Both the position numbers and the translations under genes were made by a program. A DNA stretch of 64,000 bases from the NCBI GenBank assembly GCA_910577825.1, contig CAJTOK010000010.1:1-64000 (forward strand), written 5' to 3'. Positions 35,760-44,431 of the stretch are shown in pieces (the stretch's first letter is position 1; each line of letters starts with the position of its first letter). The stretch comes from an uncultured Lachnospiraceae bacterium. Its GTDB lineage: Bacteria > Bacillota > Clostridia > Lachnospirales > Lachnospiraceae. The notes under the pieces are model-generated. The model searched no databases, was not told where the DNA came from, and worked only from the letters and a program-made list of their open reading frames with translations.

Positions 35760-37277
35760 TTACATTTCAATAACCCTTGTTGCTATTTTTTCCTGGAAAC
35801 GTATATCATGTTCAACTAATATCATGGATGGTTTAAATTCCAGCAGCAGTTCTTCTAACTGCATCCTTGTAAAAACATCAATATAATTTAACGGTTCGTC
35901 CCATATATAAATATGTGCCGGTGTCATAAGGCTTGCAGCTATAAGGACTTTCTTCTTCTGCCCCTCTGAATAGTCCTCAAACTGCTTTGTAAACTGTACA
36001 CGTTCTAAATCAAGCTGTCTTAAAAGTGCACAGAAAAGACTTTCCTCCAGTCCTTTTTCTTCACAGAACTTCTTAATATTCCCCTTTAAAAAACTGGTAT
36101 CCTGGTTAATGTATGAAATTATAATCCCTGCCCCGGTATCCAGCTGGCCGCCTTTAATAATGTTGCAATCTTCTTTATTATTTACTCCAATGACTGCCTT
36201 AATAAAACTTGTTTTGCCACAGCCATTCCTGCCATGCAGAAATATCCTTTCCCCACGTTCCAGTTTAAAATTAAAATTCCTTAACAAAGTTTTTCCTTCT
36301 GTATACCCAAGGGTAAGGTTCTTTGCAGAAACCAGTGTTTCTTTATGGTATACAAGCGGCTTTATTTTAAGTCCCACAGGATTTTCTATATCCTTTAAAA
36401 GCCCTTCCTTCTCCTTTATCTCCCTGCCAACCCTCTGTTCATAGTTTTTTATGCGTTTCTGCATCTTTTTGGTTTTAGCCCCTATATAAGGCCTTGTGCC
36501 TGCTGAATGGTCATGCTGTTTTACTGGGTCATAACCTATTTTAGAATTTTCACTTTTCTCTGCCCACCGTCTGGCCTGCTTTATAGATTTTTCTAAAGAT
36601 GCAATTTCCTGTAAATGTTTTTTATTTTCAGTTCTGGAAAAATTATCTTTTTTCATTTTATTTTCCCACCAGCTTGAAAAATTGCCACTTTGTACTTCAA
36701 TGGATTTGCGGTTAAGTACAAGTACATGGTCTGTACAGGCATCAAGCAAATCCCTGTCATGTGAAACCAGTATAAACCCCTTCTTCTGGCATAAATATTC
36801 TTTTACGGTTTCCCTTGCTTCATGGTCAAGATGGTCTGTAGGCTCATCAACCAGCAGGAAGTCATTTTCCCCTGAAAATAAAAGTGCAAGAAAAACTTTT
36901 GTACGTTCACCATGGCTTAAAGAACCAAACGGGCGGTATAAAACCTCTGCATTTACATTTAGTTTATCAAGTTCACATATAACACGCCACTCTTCACAGC
37001 CAGGTTTTAATTCCCACATAAAATCCGAAGCACATCCTGCCAGCATTTTTTTATTAACTGCATAAGGAAAATAGCCAGTTTCCACAGGCATGTTAATCTT
37101 CCCTTTATATTCATACTTTCCACGTAGCAGGTTTAAAAAAGTTGTTTTACCCTTGCCATTCCTTCCAATAAAACCAAGCTTCCAGCTGGTATCAATAGAA
37201 AATGATACTTCTTCAAAAACATTGTCAAAACCTCCATCATAACAAAATGTAAGGTTTGTTACACTTATCCTTGCCAT
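35760..37277 (-). CDS. ABC-F ribosomal protection ATPase, Lsa-type
   Basis: 505 residues with two ABC cassettes and no membrane segment. First cassette: Walker A GRNGKGKTT, signature LSHGERTK, Walker B FLLVDEPTDHLD. A long basic interdomain linker (about 200-320) follows. Second cassette: GRNGCGKTS, YSEGQKKK, IYIWDEPLNYIDVF. The WKLGFIGRNGKGKTTFL and IWDEPLNYIDVF segments are typical of the Lsa/Vga group, which displaces lincosamides, pleuromutilins and streptogramin A from the ribosome. Start ATG 37277 has GGGGAGG 8 bp upstream. The 55 codons upstream are in frame without a stop but form a structured leader. Regulation by attenuation is described separately. No obvious transfer markers; the gene sits beside a tRNA. 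Confidence 0.9.
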   Translation of the reverse strand: MARISVTNLTFCYDGGFDNVFEEVSFSIDTSWKLGFIGRNGKGKTTFLNLLRGKYEYKGKINMPVETGYFPYAVNKKMLAGCASDFMWELKPGCEEWRVICELDKLNVNAEVLYRPFGSLSHGERTKVFLALLFSGENDFLLVDEPTDHLDHEARETVKEYLCQKKGFILVSHDRDLLDACTDHVLVLNRKSIEVQSGNFSSWWENKMKKDNFSRTENKKHLQEIASLEKSIKQARRWAEKSENSKIGYDPVKQHDHSAGTRPYIGAKTKKMQKRIKNYEQRVGREIKEKEGLLKDIENPVGLKIKPLVYHKETLVSAKNLTLGYTEGKTLLRNFNFKLERGERIFLHGRNGCGKTSFIKAVIGVNNKEDCNIIKGGQLDTGAGIIISYINQDTSFLKGNIKKFCEEKGLEESLFCALLRQLDLERVQFTKQFEDYSEGQKKKVLIAASLMTPAHIYIWDEPLNYIDVFTRMQLEELLLEFKPSMILVEHDIRFQEKIATRVIEM

Positions 37278-37294
37278 ATTAAAACCTCCCCAAT

Positions 37295-37388
37295 AAAAAA
37301 ACCACTTGCTGCCAAGTGGTCCTGGTTCTGGTATAATTCCCAGCAAAACAAAAAAGAGGGAGTATGAGAACCATAATCCACTTTTGGC
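37295..37388 (-). promoter_or_regulatory. Attenuator (terminator/antiterminator) before the ABC-F gene
   Basis: Terminator: ACCACTT (minus, 37314-37320), loop, AAGTGGT (37301-37307), then six T (37295-37300), placed 5 bp before the GGGGAGG ribosome site. Alternative: the upstream segment GCCAAAAGTGGATTATGGTTC region (37368-37388) is complementary to GAACCAGGACCACTTGGC (37311-37328) with small bulges, and this captures the 5' arm of the terminator. The two structures are mutually exclusive, the hallmark of attenuation. Confidence 0.8.
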
Positions 37389-37456
37389 AACATGAATAAA
37401 CAGTACCCCCTGTAAGGGTCCTGCTAATAAAATATACATCATGTTTCAAAAGTAAA

Positions 37457-37468
37457 TTAAAGCCTCAT
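37457..37468 (-). CDS. Three-codon leader ORF (Met-Arg-Leu)
   Basis: ATG-AGG-CTT-TAA on the minus strand, with GAGGTG five bases upstream, the best ribosome site in the leader. It starts about 33 bases after the predicted transcription start and lies about 70 bases before the antiterminator arm. Very short leader peptides that stall drug-bound ribosomes control several inducible resistance genes, and Met-Arg-Leu also occurs within erm/msr leader peptides. Stalling here is inference. Confidence 0.5.
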   Translation of the reverse strand: MRL

Positions 37469-37507
37469 CCTTCCACCTCTTTCTGTAGCCATTGATAATA
37501 TAGCAGG

Positions 37508-37536
37508 ATTATAACATATAAATAATTAGCTTGCAA
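37508..37536 (-). promoter_or_regulatory. Promoter of the ABC-F leader
   Basis: TTGCAA (37531-37536) and a perfect TATAAT (37508-37513) with a 17-bp spacer. The predicted start at A37501 gives a leader of about 223 nt before the ABC-F ATG. Confidence 0.75.
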
Positions 37537-37641
37537 GAGTAAAATATATTGCAAATCCAGTAAAAAATATTGAATGCTTTTATATTTTATGGTATGCTTT
37601 ATCCGCAAATATTAATACTTTTACTTCTGAAGGAGGCTATT

Positions 37642-38895
37642 ATGTACAAGGCAACTGAATTTCTTAAATACTGGGGACAATTACTGCTTCTGCCTGTTTA
37701 CTGGCTGTCTTTTCTTTTTCCACGCAATAAAAGGATATGGCTTTTTGGAAGCACTTTCGGGAAAAGGTTTGCAGATAATCCCAAATACTTATATTTATAT
37801 ATGAGCCAGCATAAACAAAAGCTTAAAATACGCCCTGTATGGATTTCACATAATAAAAAAATTGTAAATTTCCTGGAACAGAATGGTTATGAGGCATATT
37901 ATTACCATTCATTAAAAGGTATTTTATTTGCATTAAGGGGAAAGGTGTATTTATTTGATAATTATTCTAAAGACATTAATTTCTGGCAGAGCGGCGGCGC
38001 ATTAAAAGTAAACCTGTGGCACGGGATACCATTAAAGAAAATCCAGGCAGATAATATATTTGACAAATTCCGCCATCCGGAGGATTTATTTAGCAAGTTT
38101 AAAAATTTTCCAAGAAACCTGTCAGATGAAAAACCACACCACTATGTATTAACTACTTCAAAATTTTTAAGAAATATATTTTCATCTGCTTTTAATACAG
38201 ATAATGTACTAACATCAGGTTATCCAAGAAATGACATACTTGTTTCTGGCAATATAGATAATCTTCTGGCAGTAAATGAAAAAAAGTTTCTTTATAAGAT
38301 AAAAAGCTTTATTAAAGCAGGCCCGGATAATAAAATGGTATTTTATATGCCTACTTTCAGGGAAAGTGAACAGGAATTTTTTAATGTAATGAACATAGAA
38401 AAATTACAGGAATTTTTAGCAGAAAACAATATATTATTTTGTGTTAAGCTGCACCCTAAGTCAAAGCTTGAAAAACGTTTTAAAAGTATAAAAGCTGATA
38501 ATATACTGGTTATAGATGCTGATGCTGATCCATATATATTTTTAAATTTATCCAGCTTGCTGGTAACTGATTATTCATCAATATATTTTGATTATCTTTT
38601 ACTGGGAAAGCCAATTATATTTTTTAATTATGATTTAGAAAAATACCTGGATAATTCAAGGGAATTATATTTTGATTATAATGAATTTACACCCGGTGAA
38701 AAAGTGGCAACACAGGAAAAACTGCAAAATGCTTTATTACATTTTGCAAACAACAGCAAGGCTTATGCAGATAATTATAAAATGCAACGGGATAAAATAT
38801 CCAGGAAAGTATTTGGTAAAAGGCATGGCATGGCATGTACTGTACTTATAAATGATATAATACACATCTTAAACCACCAGATAAAAGGCAGGTAA
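37642..38895 (+). CDS. CDP-glycerol glycerophosphotransferase family protein (TagB/TagF-type)
   Basis: 417 residues. A hydrophobic segment near the N-terminus (GQLLLLPVYWLSFLF) suits peripheral membrane association. The glycerophosphotransferase motifs follow: NLWHGIPLKK with the catalytic His, ATP/CDP-binding-like SGYPRND, FYMPTFRE, FCVKLHPKS and VTDYSSIYFDYLLLGKPIIFF. The enzyme would transfer glycerol-phosphate or ribitol-phosphate in synthesis of teichoic acid-like or capsular polymers. AAGGAGG fixes ATG 37642. It is a lone gene with no other teichoic-acid genes nearby, divergent from the ABC-F gene. Confidence 0.85.
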   Translation: MYKATEFLKYWGQLLLLPVYWLSFLFPRNKRIWLFGSTFGKRFADNPKYLYLYMSQHKQKLKIRPVWISHNKKIVNFLEQNGYEAYYYHSLKGILFALRGKVYLFDNYSKDINFWQSGGALKVNLWHGIPLKKIQADNIFDKFRHPEDLFSKFKNFPRNLSDEKPHHYVLTTSKFLRNIFSSAFNTDNVLTSGYPRNDILVSGNIDNLLAVNEKKFLYKIKSFIKAGPDNKMVFYMPTFRESEQEFFNVMNIEKLQEFLAENNILFCVKLHPKSKLEKRFKSIKADNILVIDADADPYIFLNLSSLLVTDYSSIYFDYLLLGKPIIFFNYDLEKYLDNSRELYFDYNEFTPGEKVATQEKLQNALLHFANNSKAYADNYKMQRDKISRKVFGKRHGMACTVLINDIIHILNHQIKGR

Positions 38896-38933
38896 TCCCC
38901 TGCCTCTATATAGTTATAATTATCTTCCTGTAA

Positions 38934-39743
38934 CTACTTTTTTGTATTCATTTCTTTAATCTTTTCTACTGGTGTTGCTGTCACCTGTACCCATGCAGGA
39001 CGGAAACCGCTGGCAACTGCATTGCGGATTGAACCAATATTGGCCCATGCACAGCAGTAATAAGGCACTATTCCCTTTTTTAATATTTCCACAGCCAGCC
39101 TGCTTGTAAGTGCAGATGCAATTCCCTGCCTGCGGTATCCTGGCAGTACATCAATACCAATCTGCCACATAGCCTGGCAGTCCTTGGAAGCCCCTGCAAG
39201 CCCCACAAGCTTCCCGTTATTATATGCACCTGCTGCAATTACATCAAGCTCCTTACGCTCCTTACAAAGTGCATTGCCCCATTGTGCTGTATACAGGTCT
39301 TTAAAGCCATCCTGTCCCATTATGCGTATTTCATAAGAACCGCTTTCCAGAAGTTCTGCCTGTAGCTTGTCTGCTAATCCTGCTCCAAGTAAAATATCTG
39401 TATCCGGAAGCGAATATTCCGCCATAAAACACACATTATACCCGTATGGGCGTATGCTGTCCATTAACTCATGCAAATTAGGTGTTTCAAAGCAATGCTC
39501 TAATTGGAATTTATTAATATATTCTTTTGCAATTCCTTCTAATTCTTTACAAACTGATGCAACAATATTTGTCCCGTATGATGTTAAATCACAGACAAAT
39601 GGAAGCCTGATACATTTCCTTGCATCTTTGTTTTTACCTGAAATAACCACCTTGTTCTGTTTTTCCTTAAAATCCAGCCAGTTACAGTTACTGTCTGCTG
39701 CCGACTGCTTCATCGCAATTTCTAATATTTCTTTGTTAGTCAA
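38934..39743 (-). CDS. GNAT-family N-acetyltransferase
   Basis: 269 residues. The C-terminal half has the acetyl-CoA-binding pattern IGIDVLPGYRRQGIASALTS (motif A, about 210-230) and an N-terminal variable half with no recognised fold. The substrate is unknown. The start is TTG at 39743, supported by AGGAGA 8 bp upstream, and it overlaps the upstream gene's stop by 8 bases, implying translational coupling. Confidence 0.75.
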   Translation of the reverse strand: MTNKEILEIAMKQSAADSNCNWLDFKEKQNKVVISGKNKDARKCIRLPFVCDLTSYGTNIVASVCKELEGIAKEYINKFQLEHCFETPNLHELMDSIRPYGYNVCFMAEYSLPDTDILLGAGLADKLQAELLESGSYEIRIMGQDGFKDLYTAQWGNALCKERKELDVIAAGAYNNGKLVGLAGASKDCQAMWQIGIDVLPGYRRQGIASALTSRLAVEILKKGIVPYYCCAWANIGSIRNAVASGFRPAWVQVTATPVEKIKEMNTKK

Positions 39744-40468
39744 TATAATCTCTCCTAAGGTTAGAAACCATATAGTTTCTAAATGCCAGATTTGCTTTAT
39801 CTGTAAATTCTGCGGGAGTTGAAACCTGGTCTTTTAACCCTGCCTTTTTCCAGTCTGCCCACCATAACAGATAAGGTTTTAATGGCAATTTTTCCTTCAC
39901 CTTGATATGTATGCCATCACGGCTGGTAATTCCATCTGCTGCCATTTTAACCGCATCAAAATAGAACCTTATTCCAGTCTTATACTGGTTATTTATATCC
40001 ATAATTATCTTTCCAGACTGTTTTGCCATTACTACAATCAGTTATCTTTCTTTCCTTTTTTAGTAAATTCCAGCTTCCTATATATCCATCCTCTAAAATT
40101 CCCTTTCCATTTTCATAGGTTGTGCTATGTATTAAAAAATATGGTTCATGCTCCCTTAATATTCTTTCATTATAAGAATGTCCCATGTATGCTTCTTTTA
40201 CTTCATCAAGCCTTTTGCTTGATATACACATAACTGCTTCATGCCCCATTATATTATTATAATCAATAAAATCACCTGCAGCCATTTTCCAGTTTAAATT
40301 ACCAGTCCCCATCCTGGCTGTATAAATTCCATTCTCACTCTTTCCACAAACCATACCAGGATTTTCATTCTCCTCCAGAACAAAAATTATACAATCACTG
40401 GAATATTCCTTTTCTGTAACCGGATTAATCCTGCTTTTTAAGTCAATTTCTTCTACATAGCTAACCAT
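39736..40468 (-). pseudogene. Unknown protein in two overlapping frames, possible ADP-ribosyltransferase fold
   Basis: Frame one (39989-40468, 159 residues) ends TVWKDNYGYK-stop; frame two (39736-40029) has its first ATG at 40029 with no ribosome site and continues YKTGIRFYFDAVKMAADG. One extra base in aaataaccag (minus, about 39990-39993) explains the split, giving DNYGYKYQYKTGIRFYF and one protein of about 240 residues. The segment YFLIHSTTYENGKGILEDG followed later by GIRFYFDAVKMA resembles the His-x-Thr and Tyr-Phe strands of ADP-ribosyltransferase/Tpt1-like folds. That is a weak, unverified likeness. Two real overlapping genes remain possible. It is followed by the coupled GNAT gene. Confidence 0.5.
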
Positions 40469-40540
40469 ATATCTTCCTTTCCATAAAATACCTTTATCTT
40501 TTTTGCATTTTCTGGTTTATACCTGTCTGCTATTTCTGTA

Positions 40541-40978
40541 TTAATGGAAATAATCCTTTATTTCATCAATAAGGAAATTTTCTACAAGTTTTACCTGATG
40601 TAAATATTTTCCTCTTTGTAACATCTCCCTGCATGGTATAAAAGACCAGTTATCTTCTTTGCCACGGTATCCAGGGTTATTAGCATATACCACGCCATCA
40701 ATGCCAGCCCAGATAATTGCAGAACTGCACAGCGGACATGGTTCAAATGTCGTATAAAGCCAGTATCCTTTCCCAAGCCTGCTTAAACCAAGCATCTTAC
40801 ATGCTTCTCGTATTGCATTAATCTCTGCATGTGCAGACGGGTCATTATCCTTATTTACTGTTGTATGCCCCTTTGCAATAATTTCTCCTTCTGGACTTAC
40901 AACAGCAGCATAAATAGAATCTTTAGTCCGCTGGTCATGTATAAGTTCTCTCATAATTTCTTCACTTGGGTTTAACAT
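40541..40978 (-). CDS. Cytidine/deoxycytidylate deaminase-family nucleoside or guanine deaminase
   Basis: 145 residues of the zinc-dependent deaminase fold: SAHAEINAI (zinc His and catalytic Glu) and FEPCPLCSSAIIWAGID (two zinc Cys). The C-terminal part with YRGKEDNWSF differs from TadA, so guanine or another free base/nucleoside is the more likely substrate. The start at 40978 has AGAGGAG close upstream. It is followed by the unknown frameshifted gene on the same strand. Confidence 0.8.
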   Translation of the reverse strand: MLNPSEEIMRELIHDQRTKDSIYAAVVSPEGEIIAKGHTTVNKDNDPSAHAEINAIREACKMLGLSRLGKGYWLYTTFEPCPLCSSAIIWAGIDGVVYANNPGYRGKEDNWSFIPCREMLQRGKYLHQVKLVENFLIDEIKDYFH

Positions 40979-41196
40979 AACTCCTCTTTCTAATCCAATA
41001 TAACACATCTAAAAATATGATGCAAAGGATTTTTTCTATATTACAAAATAGAAAAAGACTTAACAAATCATTTCATTCCATTTGTTAGTTACCTGCCATT
41101 TAACCATAAAATTTTATAACATCTTACAGTATCTTTACATCTGTATTTTATATTGTCTTTTTCCATTAGCCTCAGCTGCCAGTATATATTTCTTCA

Positions 41197-41330
41197 GTGA
41201 CATCCTCCCCCACCTAAAGAGGTGAGGGCTTCCTTTAGCATAAAGCTAACAGTCGGTTCTCGTTCGATAGTACTATTGTACTAAGCATAAGCGAGCTAAC
41301 CCCGTGTGTCCCACGGTTTTTATGTATTGG
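41197..41330 (-). ncRNA. Predicted TnpB guide RNA (omega RNA) scaffold, copy 1
   Basis: The 134 bases after the tnpB stop hold several small hairpins (CGTGGGACACACGG, a TTAGC/GCTAA stem and the terminal CTCACCT/AGGTG stem) and are identical in copy 2. In IS605-type systems the guide RNA comes from this region and uses the adjoining flank as guide; here that would be tgaagaaatatatactggca. The RNA 5' end may lie inside tnpB and is not determined. Confidence 0.6.
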
Positions 41331-42428
41331 CTATACGTTTACAATACGCATACCCTCATTTTTGATATTTATTGCGGCATTTATATCCCTGTCGTGATGA
41401 GTGCCACACTTCGGACAATCCCATGCACGAATACTAAAATTTTTAGTTGCCGTGTTTTTGTAACCACAAACACTACAAGTCTGGCTGCTTGCGAAAAATT
41501 TATCAACTTTTACAAGTTTTTTGCCTGATTCTTCAAGTTTGTACTGCAAGAATGTTACAAATGTCCCCCAGCCATTATCAGCAACAGACTTACCAAAATT
41601 TAAGCATTGTGCCATAGCTTTCATATCAAGATTTTCTATACACACGCAATCAAAAGCATTGGCTATCTGCCTTGACTGTTTATGCAAAAAATTTTTTCTT
41701 TGATTAGCTGCTTTCTCGTGCATTTTAGCTACTCTGATACGCTGTTTATTACGATTTTTAGAGCCTTTCTGCATAAGTGACAATTTACGTTGTTCACGTT
41801 TCAGCTTTTTCTCGGCATTTCTGTAGTATCCTGGATACGCAGGTTCATTGCCGTTACTGTCTTTGTATAGTTCGTGCATTGAAAAATCCAATCCTAAAAA
41901 GTTATGCAAATCCTGTTCTTGTACTTGGTTTTCGTACTCAAACAGAATACTTGCATAATATTTTCCACTTGGATTTTGGCTTATCGTAACAGACTTTAAT
42001 TTATAACCAGATGGTATCTGACGATGTTGTTTTAACTTTACAAACCCAATTTTAGGCAATTTAATACAGCCGTTCTCAATAGATACAGAACCCTTTTGGT
42101 TATTTGTAGTGTACGAATTTCTGTTTTTGTGTTTTGATTTGAATTTCGGAAATCCGGCTTTAGGGCTTTTGAAAAAATTGTTATACGCTTTTTGCAGGTT
42201 CATTTGTGCGTTGGCAAGTGCCAGACTGTCAACTTCTTTAAGCCACCCAAATTCTGCCTTATATTGTGCGGGAGTATTGTTTAGCTTTTGTTTGGTTTCT
42301 TCATAATACTTAATTTTATCTGACAGCATTTTATTATAGATAAATCTGACGCAACCAAATGTCCTGGCAAACAAAATCTTTTGCCCGGCGTTCGGATATA
42401 TTCTGAATTTATATGCTTTGTTTGCCAT
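41331..42428 (-). CDS. tnpB: RNA-guided endonuclease TnpB, copy 1
   Basis: 365 residues. It has an N-terminal helix-turn-helix/wedge region (KAYKFRIYPN), the RuvC acidic residues in FLGLDFSM, CIENLDM and HDRDINAAINI, and a zinc finger with CSVCGY and CPKCGT. All catalytic residues are present, so it is predicted to be an active guide-RNA-directed nuclease. The start at 42428 has AGAGGTG upstream; the gene begins 5 bp after tnpA. It differs from copy 2 by Ala/Val in SPKAGFPKF. Confidence 0.93.
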   Translation of the reverse strand: MANKAYKFRIYPNAGQKILFARTFGCVRFIYNKMLSDKIKYYEETKQKLNNTPAQYKAEFGWLKEVDSLALANAQMNLQKAYNNFFKSPKAGFPKFKSKHKNRNSYTTNNQKGSVSIENGCIKLPKIGFVKLKQHRQIPSGYKLKSVTISQNPSGKYYASILFEYENQVQEQDLHNFLGLDFSMHELYKDSNGNEPAYPGYYRNAEKKLKREQRKLSLMQKGSKNRNKQRIRVAKMHEKAANQRKNFLHKQSRQIANAFDCVCIENLDMKAMAQCLNFGKSVADNGWGTFVTFLQYKLEESGKKLVKVDKFFASSQTCSVCGYKNTATKNFSIRAWDCPKCGTHHDRDINAAINIKNEGMRIVNV

Positions 42429-42433
42429 TATTT

Positions 42434-42850
42434 TCACCTCTTTTTTTGCCTGTTTTCTTGTCCTTGTGTTTCAATATATTTCTTAATTACTTCAATAGGT
42501 GCTCCGCCTGTTGTAAGCAAGCAAAAACTTTGACTCCAAAAATATTCTTTCCATAGCTTTTGTCTTATTTGCGGAAATTCTTTCTTCAAAAGCCTGCTGC
42601 TTGCACTTTTGTATGCATTTATGAATTTGCTTATTTCACTTTTGGGGTGAGCCTTGAACAGAATATGCACATGGTCTTTATCATGATTCCATTCCTGCAA
42701 GGTTATATTGTAATTTGGCGAAATATACCCAAATATTTCTTTAGCTCTGTCAGAAATTTCATCATCGAATACTTTTCTTCTATATTTCACAACGAGTACA
42801 AGATGATAGTATAACAAAAATACCGAATGAGCATTGTTATCTAGTTCCAT
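42434..42850 (-). CDS. tnpA: IS200/IS605 Y1 transposase TnpA, copy 1
   Basis: 138 residues. HUH motif DHVHILF near residue 65 and the nucleophilic Tyr in VIKKYIETQ near residue 127; the fold is complete. It excises and inserts single-stranded element DNA. The C-terminus is QENRQKKR, versus QENGQKKR in copy 2. Confidence 0.93.
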   Translation of the reverse strand: MELDNNAHSVFLLYYHLVLVVKYRRKVFDDEISDRAKEIFGYISPNYNITLQEWNHDKDHVHILFKAHPKSEISKFINAYKSASSRLLKKEFPQIRQKLWKEYFWSQSFCLLTTGGAPIEVIKKYIETQGQENRQKKR

Positions 42851-42979
42851 AAGTCTATCAGCCTTTCCTGTTTTTCGACTGATTTTATTGTAATATATTA
42901 TTTTCTATTTGTCAAGAACTACAACAGGACGCAATTCATCCCACCACTTTAGAAGTGGGGGACTTCTTGCTACAATAGG

Positions 42980-43217
42980 TTAAAAAAGTTTCCTTTCTAT
43001 CACCTGGCGTTGTTTTTTCTACAATAGAAAATCACCAGCCATCTCCATAATCTGTATTATTGTAAATACTATTATAACCCATATATTCATAAATGTTAAT
43101 AGTCCAGGAAAATCTGCGGAGTCCATATTTTTGAACCTGGAAGAAGAGCAGGAAATGGTGATATATAGTACAATTTATGGAATTTTATGAAAATTACCAG
43201 ACACTTAAAAAATAAAG
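42980..43217 (-). other. Non-coding flank between IS copy 1 and the rpsI terminator
   Basis: About 240 bases without a gene. The IS target TTTAA is at 42980-42984. A TTTTCTATTGTAGAAAA-like palindrome lies near 43017-43034; nothing else is recognised. Confidence 0.4.
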
Positions 43218-43253
43218 AAAACCCCCAAAAATACTGGATTTCTGGGAGTTTTT
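43218..43253 (-). terminator. Terminator of rplM-rpsI
   Basis: On the minus strand AAAACTCCCAGAAA pairs with TTTTTGGGGGTTTT (with mismatches) around a 7-base loop, 25 bp after the rpsI stop. Confidence 0.7.
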
Positions 43254-43278
43254 AAAGCTTTTTAAAATTGTAGTAAAA

Positions 43279-43671
43279 TTATCTCTTTGAGAACTGTGGA
43301 GCTCTGCGGGCTTTTTTAAGGCCATATTTCTTACGCTCTTTCATACGTGGGTCACGTGTAAGGTATCCTGCTTTTTTAAGTACAGGACGGTATTCTGCGT
43401 CTACTGTAAGGAGTGCCCTTGCAATACCATGCCTGATAGCGCCTGCCTGGCCTGTAAAACCACCGCCACGTACTGTAATCTTTGCATCATATTTATCAGT
43501 TGTATTTGTAGCTTCAAGAGGCTGGCGTACTATTATCTTTAATGTTTCAAGGCCAAAATAGTCATCCATATCCCTTTTATTTATTGTAATCCTGCCTGAA
43601 CCTGGTACTAAATATACCCTGGCAACACTGCTTTTTCTCCTGCCTGTACCATAAAACTTTACATTTGCCAC
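43279..43671 (-). CDS. rpsI: 30S ribosomal protein S9
   Basis: 130 residues, full length, starting [18 protein letters not shown] and ending with the conserved basic tail [12 protein letters not shown] that reaches the P-site tRNA. It is 19 bp downstream of rplM in the usual rplM-rpsI pair. Confidence 0.98.
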   Translation of the reverse strand: MANVKFYGTGRRKSSVARVYLVPGSGRITINKRDMDDYFGLETLKIIVRQPLEATNTTDKYDAKITVRGGGFTGQAGAIRHGIARALLTVDAEYRPVLKKAGYLTRDPRMKERKKYGLKKARRAPQFSKR

Positions 43672-43690
43672 TGTATTTTCCTCCTCTCAA

Positions 43691-44131
43691 TTATGCCCTT
43701 TCCTTGATTTCTAAAACTTCTGGTTTCTGTGCTTCATGTACATGTGCCTCACCTGCATAGACATGGAGCTTTTTAAACATCTGGCGTCCAAGCGGGCCTT
43801 TTGGAAGCATTCCCTTTACAGCATGGTTAATAACATACTCAGGCTTCTTAGCGAGCATATCTTTGAGTGTTGTTTCTTTCATACCGCCTACATAAGCAGA
43901 ATGGTTATAATATATCTTCTGGTCAGGCTTTTTGCCTGTAACCTTTACTTTATCAGCATTAACTATAATTACATAATCACCTGTATCAATATGAGGTGTG
44001 TAGATTGGCTTGTTCTTACCTCTTAATACACTTGCAACTTCTGATGCAAGACGTCCTAATGTATGTCCTGCTGCATCAACTACATACCATTTTCTTTCAA
44101 TCGTGGATGGGCTAGCCATATAACTTTTCAT
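43691..44131 (-). CDS. rplM: 50S ribosomal protein L13
   Basis: 146 residues with the family motifs [32 protein letters not shown] and [26 protein letters not shown] is upstream of ATG 44131. It is transcribed from a perfect consensus promoter through a structured leader. Confidence 0.98.
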   Translation of the reverse strand: MKSYMASPSTIERKWYVVDAAGHTLGRLASEVASVLRGKNKPIYTPHIDTGDYVIIVNADKVKVTGKKPDQKIYYNHSAYVGGMKETTLKDMLAKKPEYVINHAVKGMLPKGPLGRQMFKKLHVYAGEAHVHEAQKPEVLEIKERA

Positions 44132-44164
44132 CCCAGTACCTCCTAATCATAATCACTGCGAATT

Positions 44165-44225
44165 TCTATCTACATAATAATTGCGCGTAGATGCTCTACC
44201 GGGGCTTATGGTTCCAGCATATAAC
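44165..44225 (-). promoter_or_regulatory. Candidate L13 leader RNA structure
   Basis: Between the promoter and rplM the minus strand contains two overlapping stems: ATGCT/AGCAT (44216-44220 with 44191-44195) and ATCTAC/GTAGAT (44187-44192 with 44168-44173). Position and size fit the autoregulatory L13 leader known from Bacillales, but a covariance-model match was not tested. Confidence 0.45.
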
Positions 44226-44240
44226 ACGCCACATTTGCTA

Positions 44241-44269
44241 ATTATATTACGATTCAGGCAGCTTGTCAA
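44241..44269 (-). promoter_or_regulatory. Consensus promoter of rplM-rpsI
   Basis: TTGACA (44264-44269) and TATAAT (44241-44246) with a 17-bp spacer on the minus strand, a perfect sigma-A consensus. The leader to the rplM ATG is about 100 nt. Confidence 0.85.
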
Positions 44270-44431
44270 GTTTTTCATGTAAACATTTCCAATTCTTTTT
44301 TCATATAATATATATGCCTTTTAACTGGTTTTAATAAAAAATAAGAAGATTACACAAAAAACTTGAAATACCTCTCTTATAGAAGTATAATAAAAAAGAA
44401 TATAAATTTAAAACAGAATGGGGGCTGTAGT

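Larger units (their letters stand above)
41197..42979 (-). mobile_element. IS200/IS605-family insertion sequence, copy 1 (tnpA + tnpB)
   Basis: 1783 bp, same length as copy 2 and differing at only three or four positions. The left end (42979 side) begins CCTATTGTAGC next to TTTAA in the flank (42980-42984). The right end finishes GTCAC at 41197. Subterminal imperfect hairpins occur at both ends (CCCACTT/AAGTGG left, CTCACCT/AGGTGGGG right). There are no terminal inverted repeats or target duplication, as expected for Y1-transposase elements. It lies between the deaminase gene and rpsI. Confidence 0.93.

Noticed and set aside
37278..37442. In-frame 55-codon N-terminal extension of the ABC-F protein
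   Set aside because: No ribosome site, not similar to Lsa-type N-termini, and it encodes the terminator/antiterminator; the start with GGGGAGG at 37277 is much better.
43017..43034. Possible remnant of another IS left end (shared CTATTGTAG)
   Set aside because: Only nine bases match and the rest of the end hairpin is missing; chance is likely.
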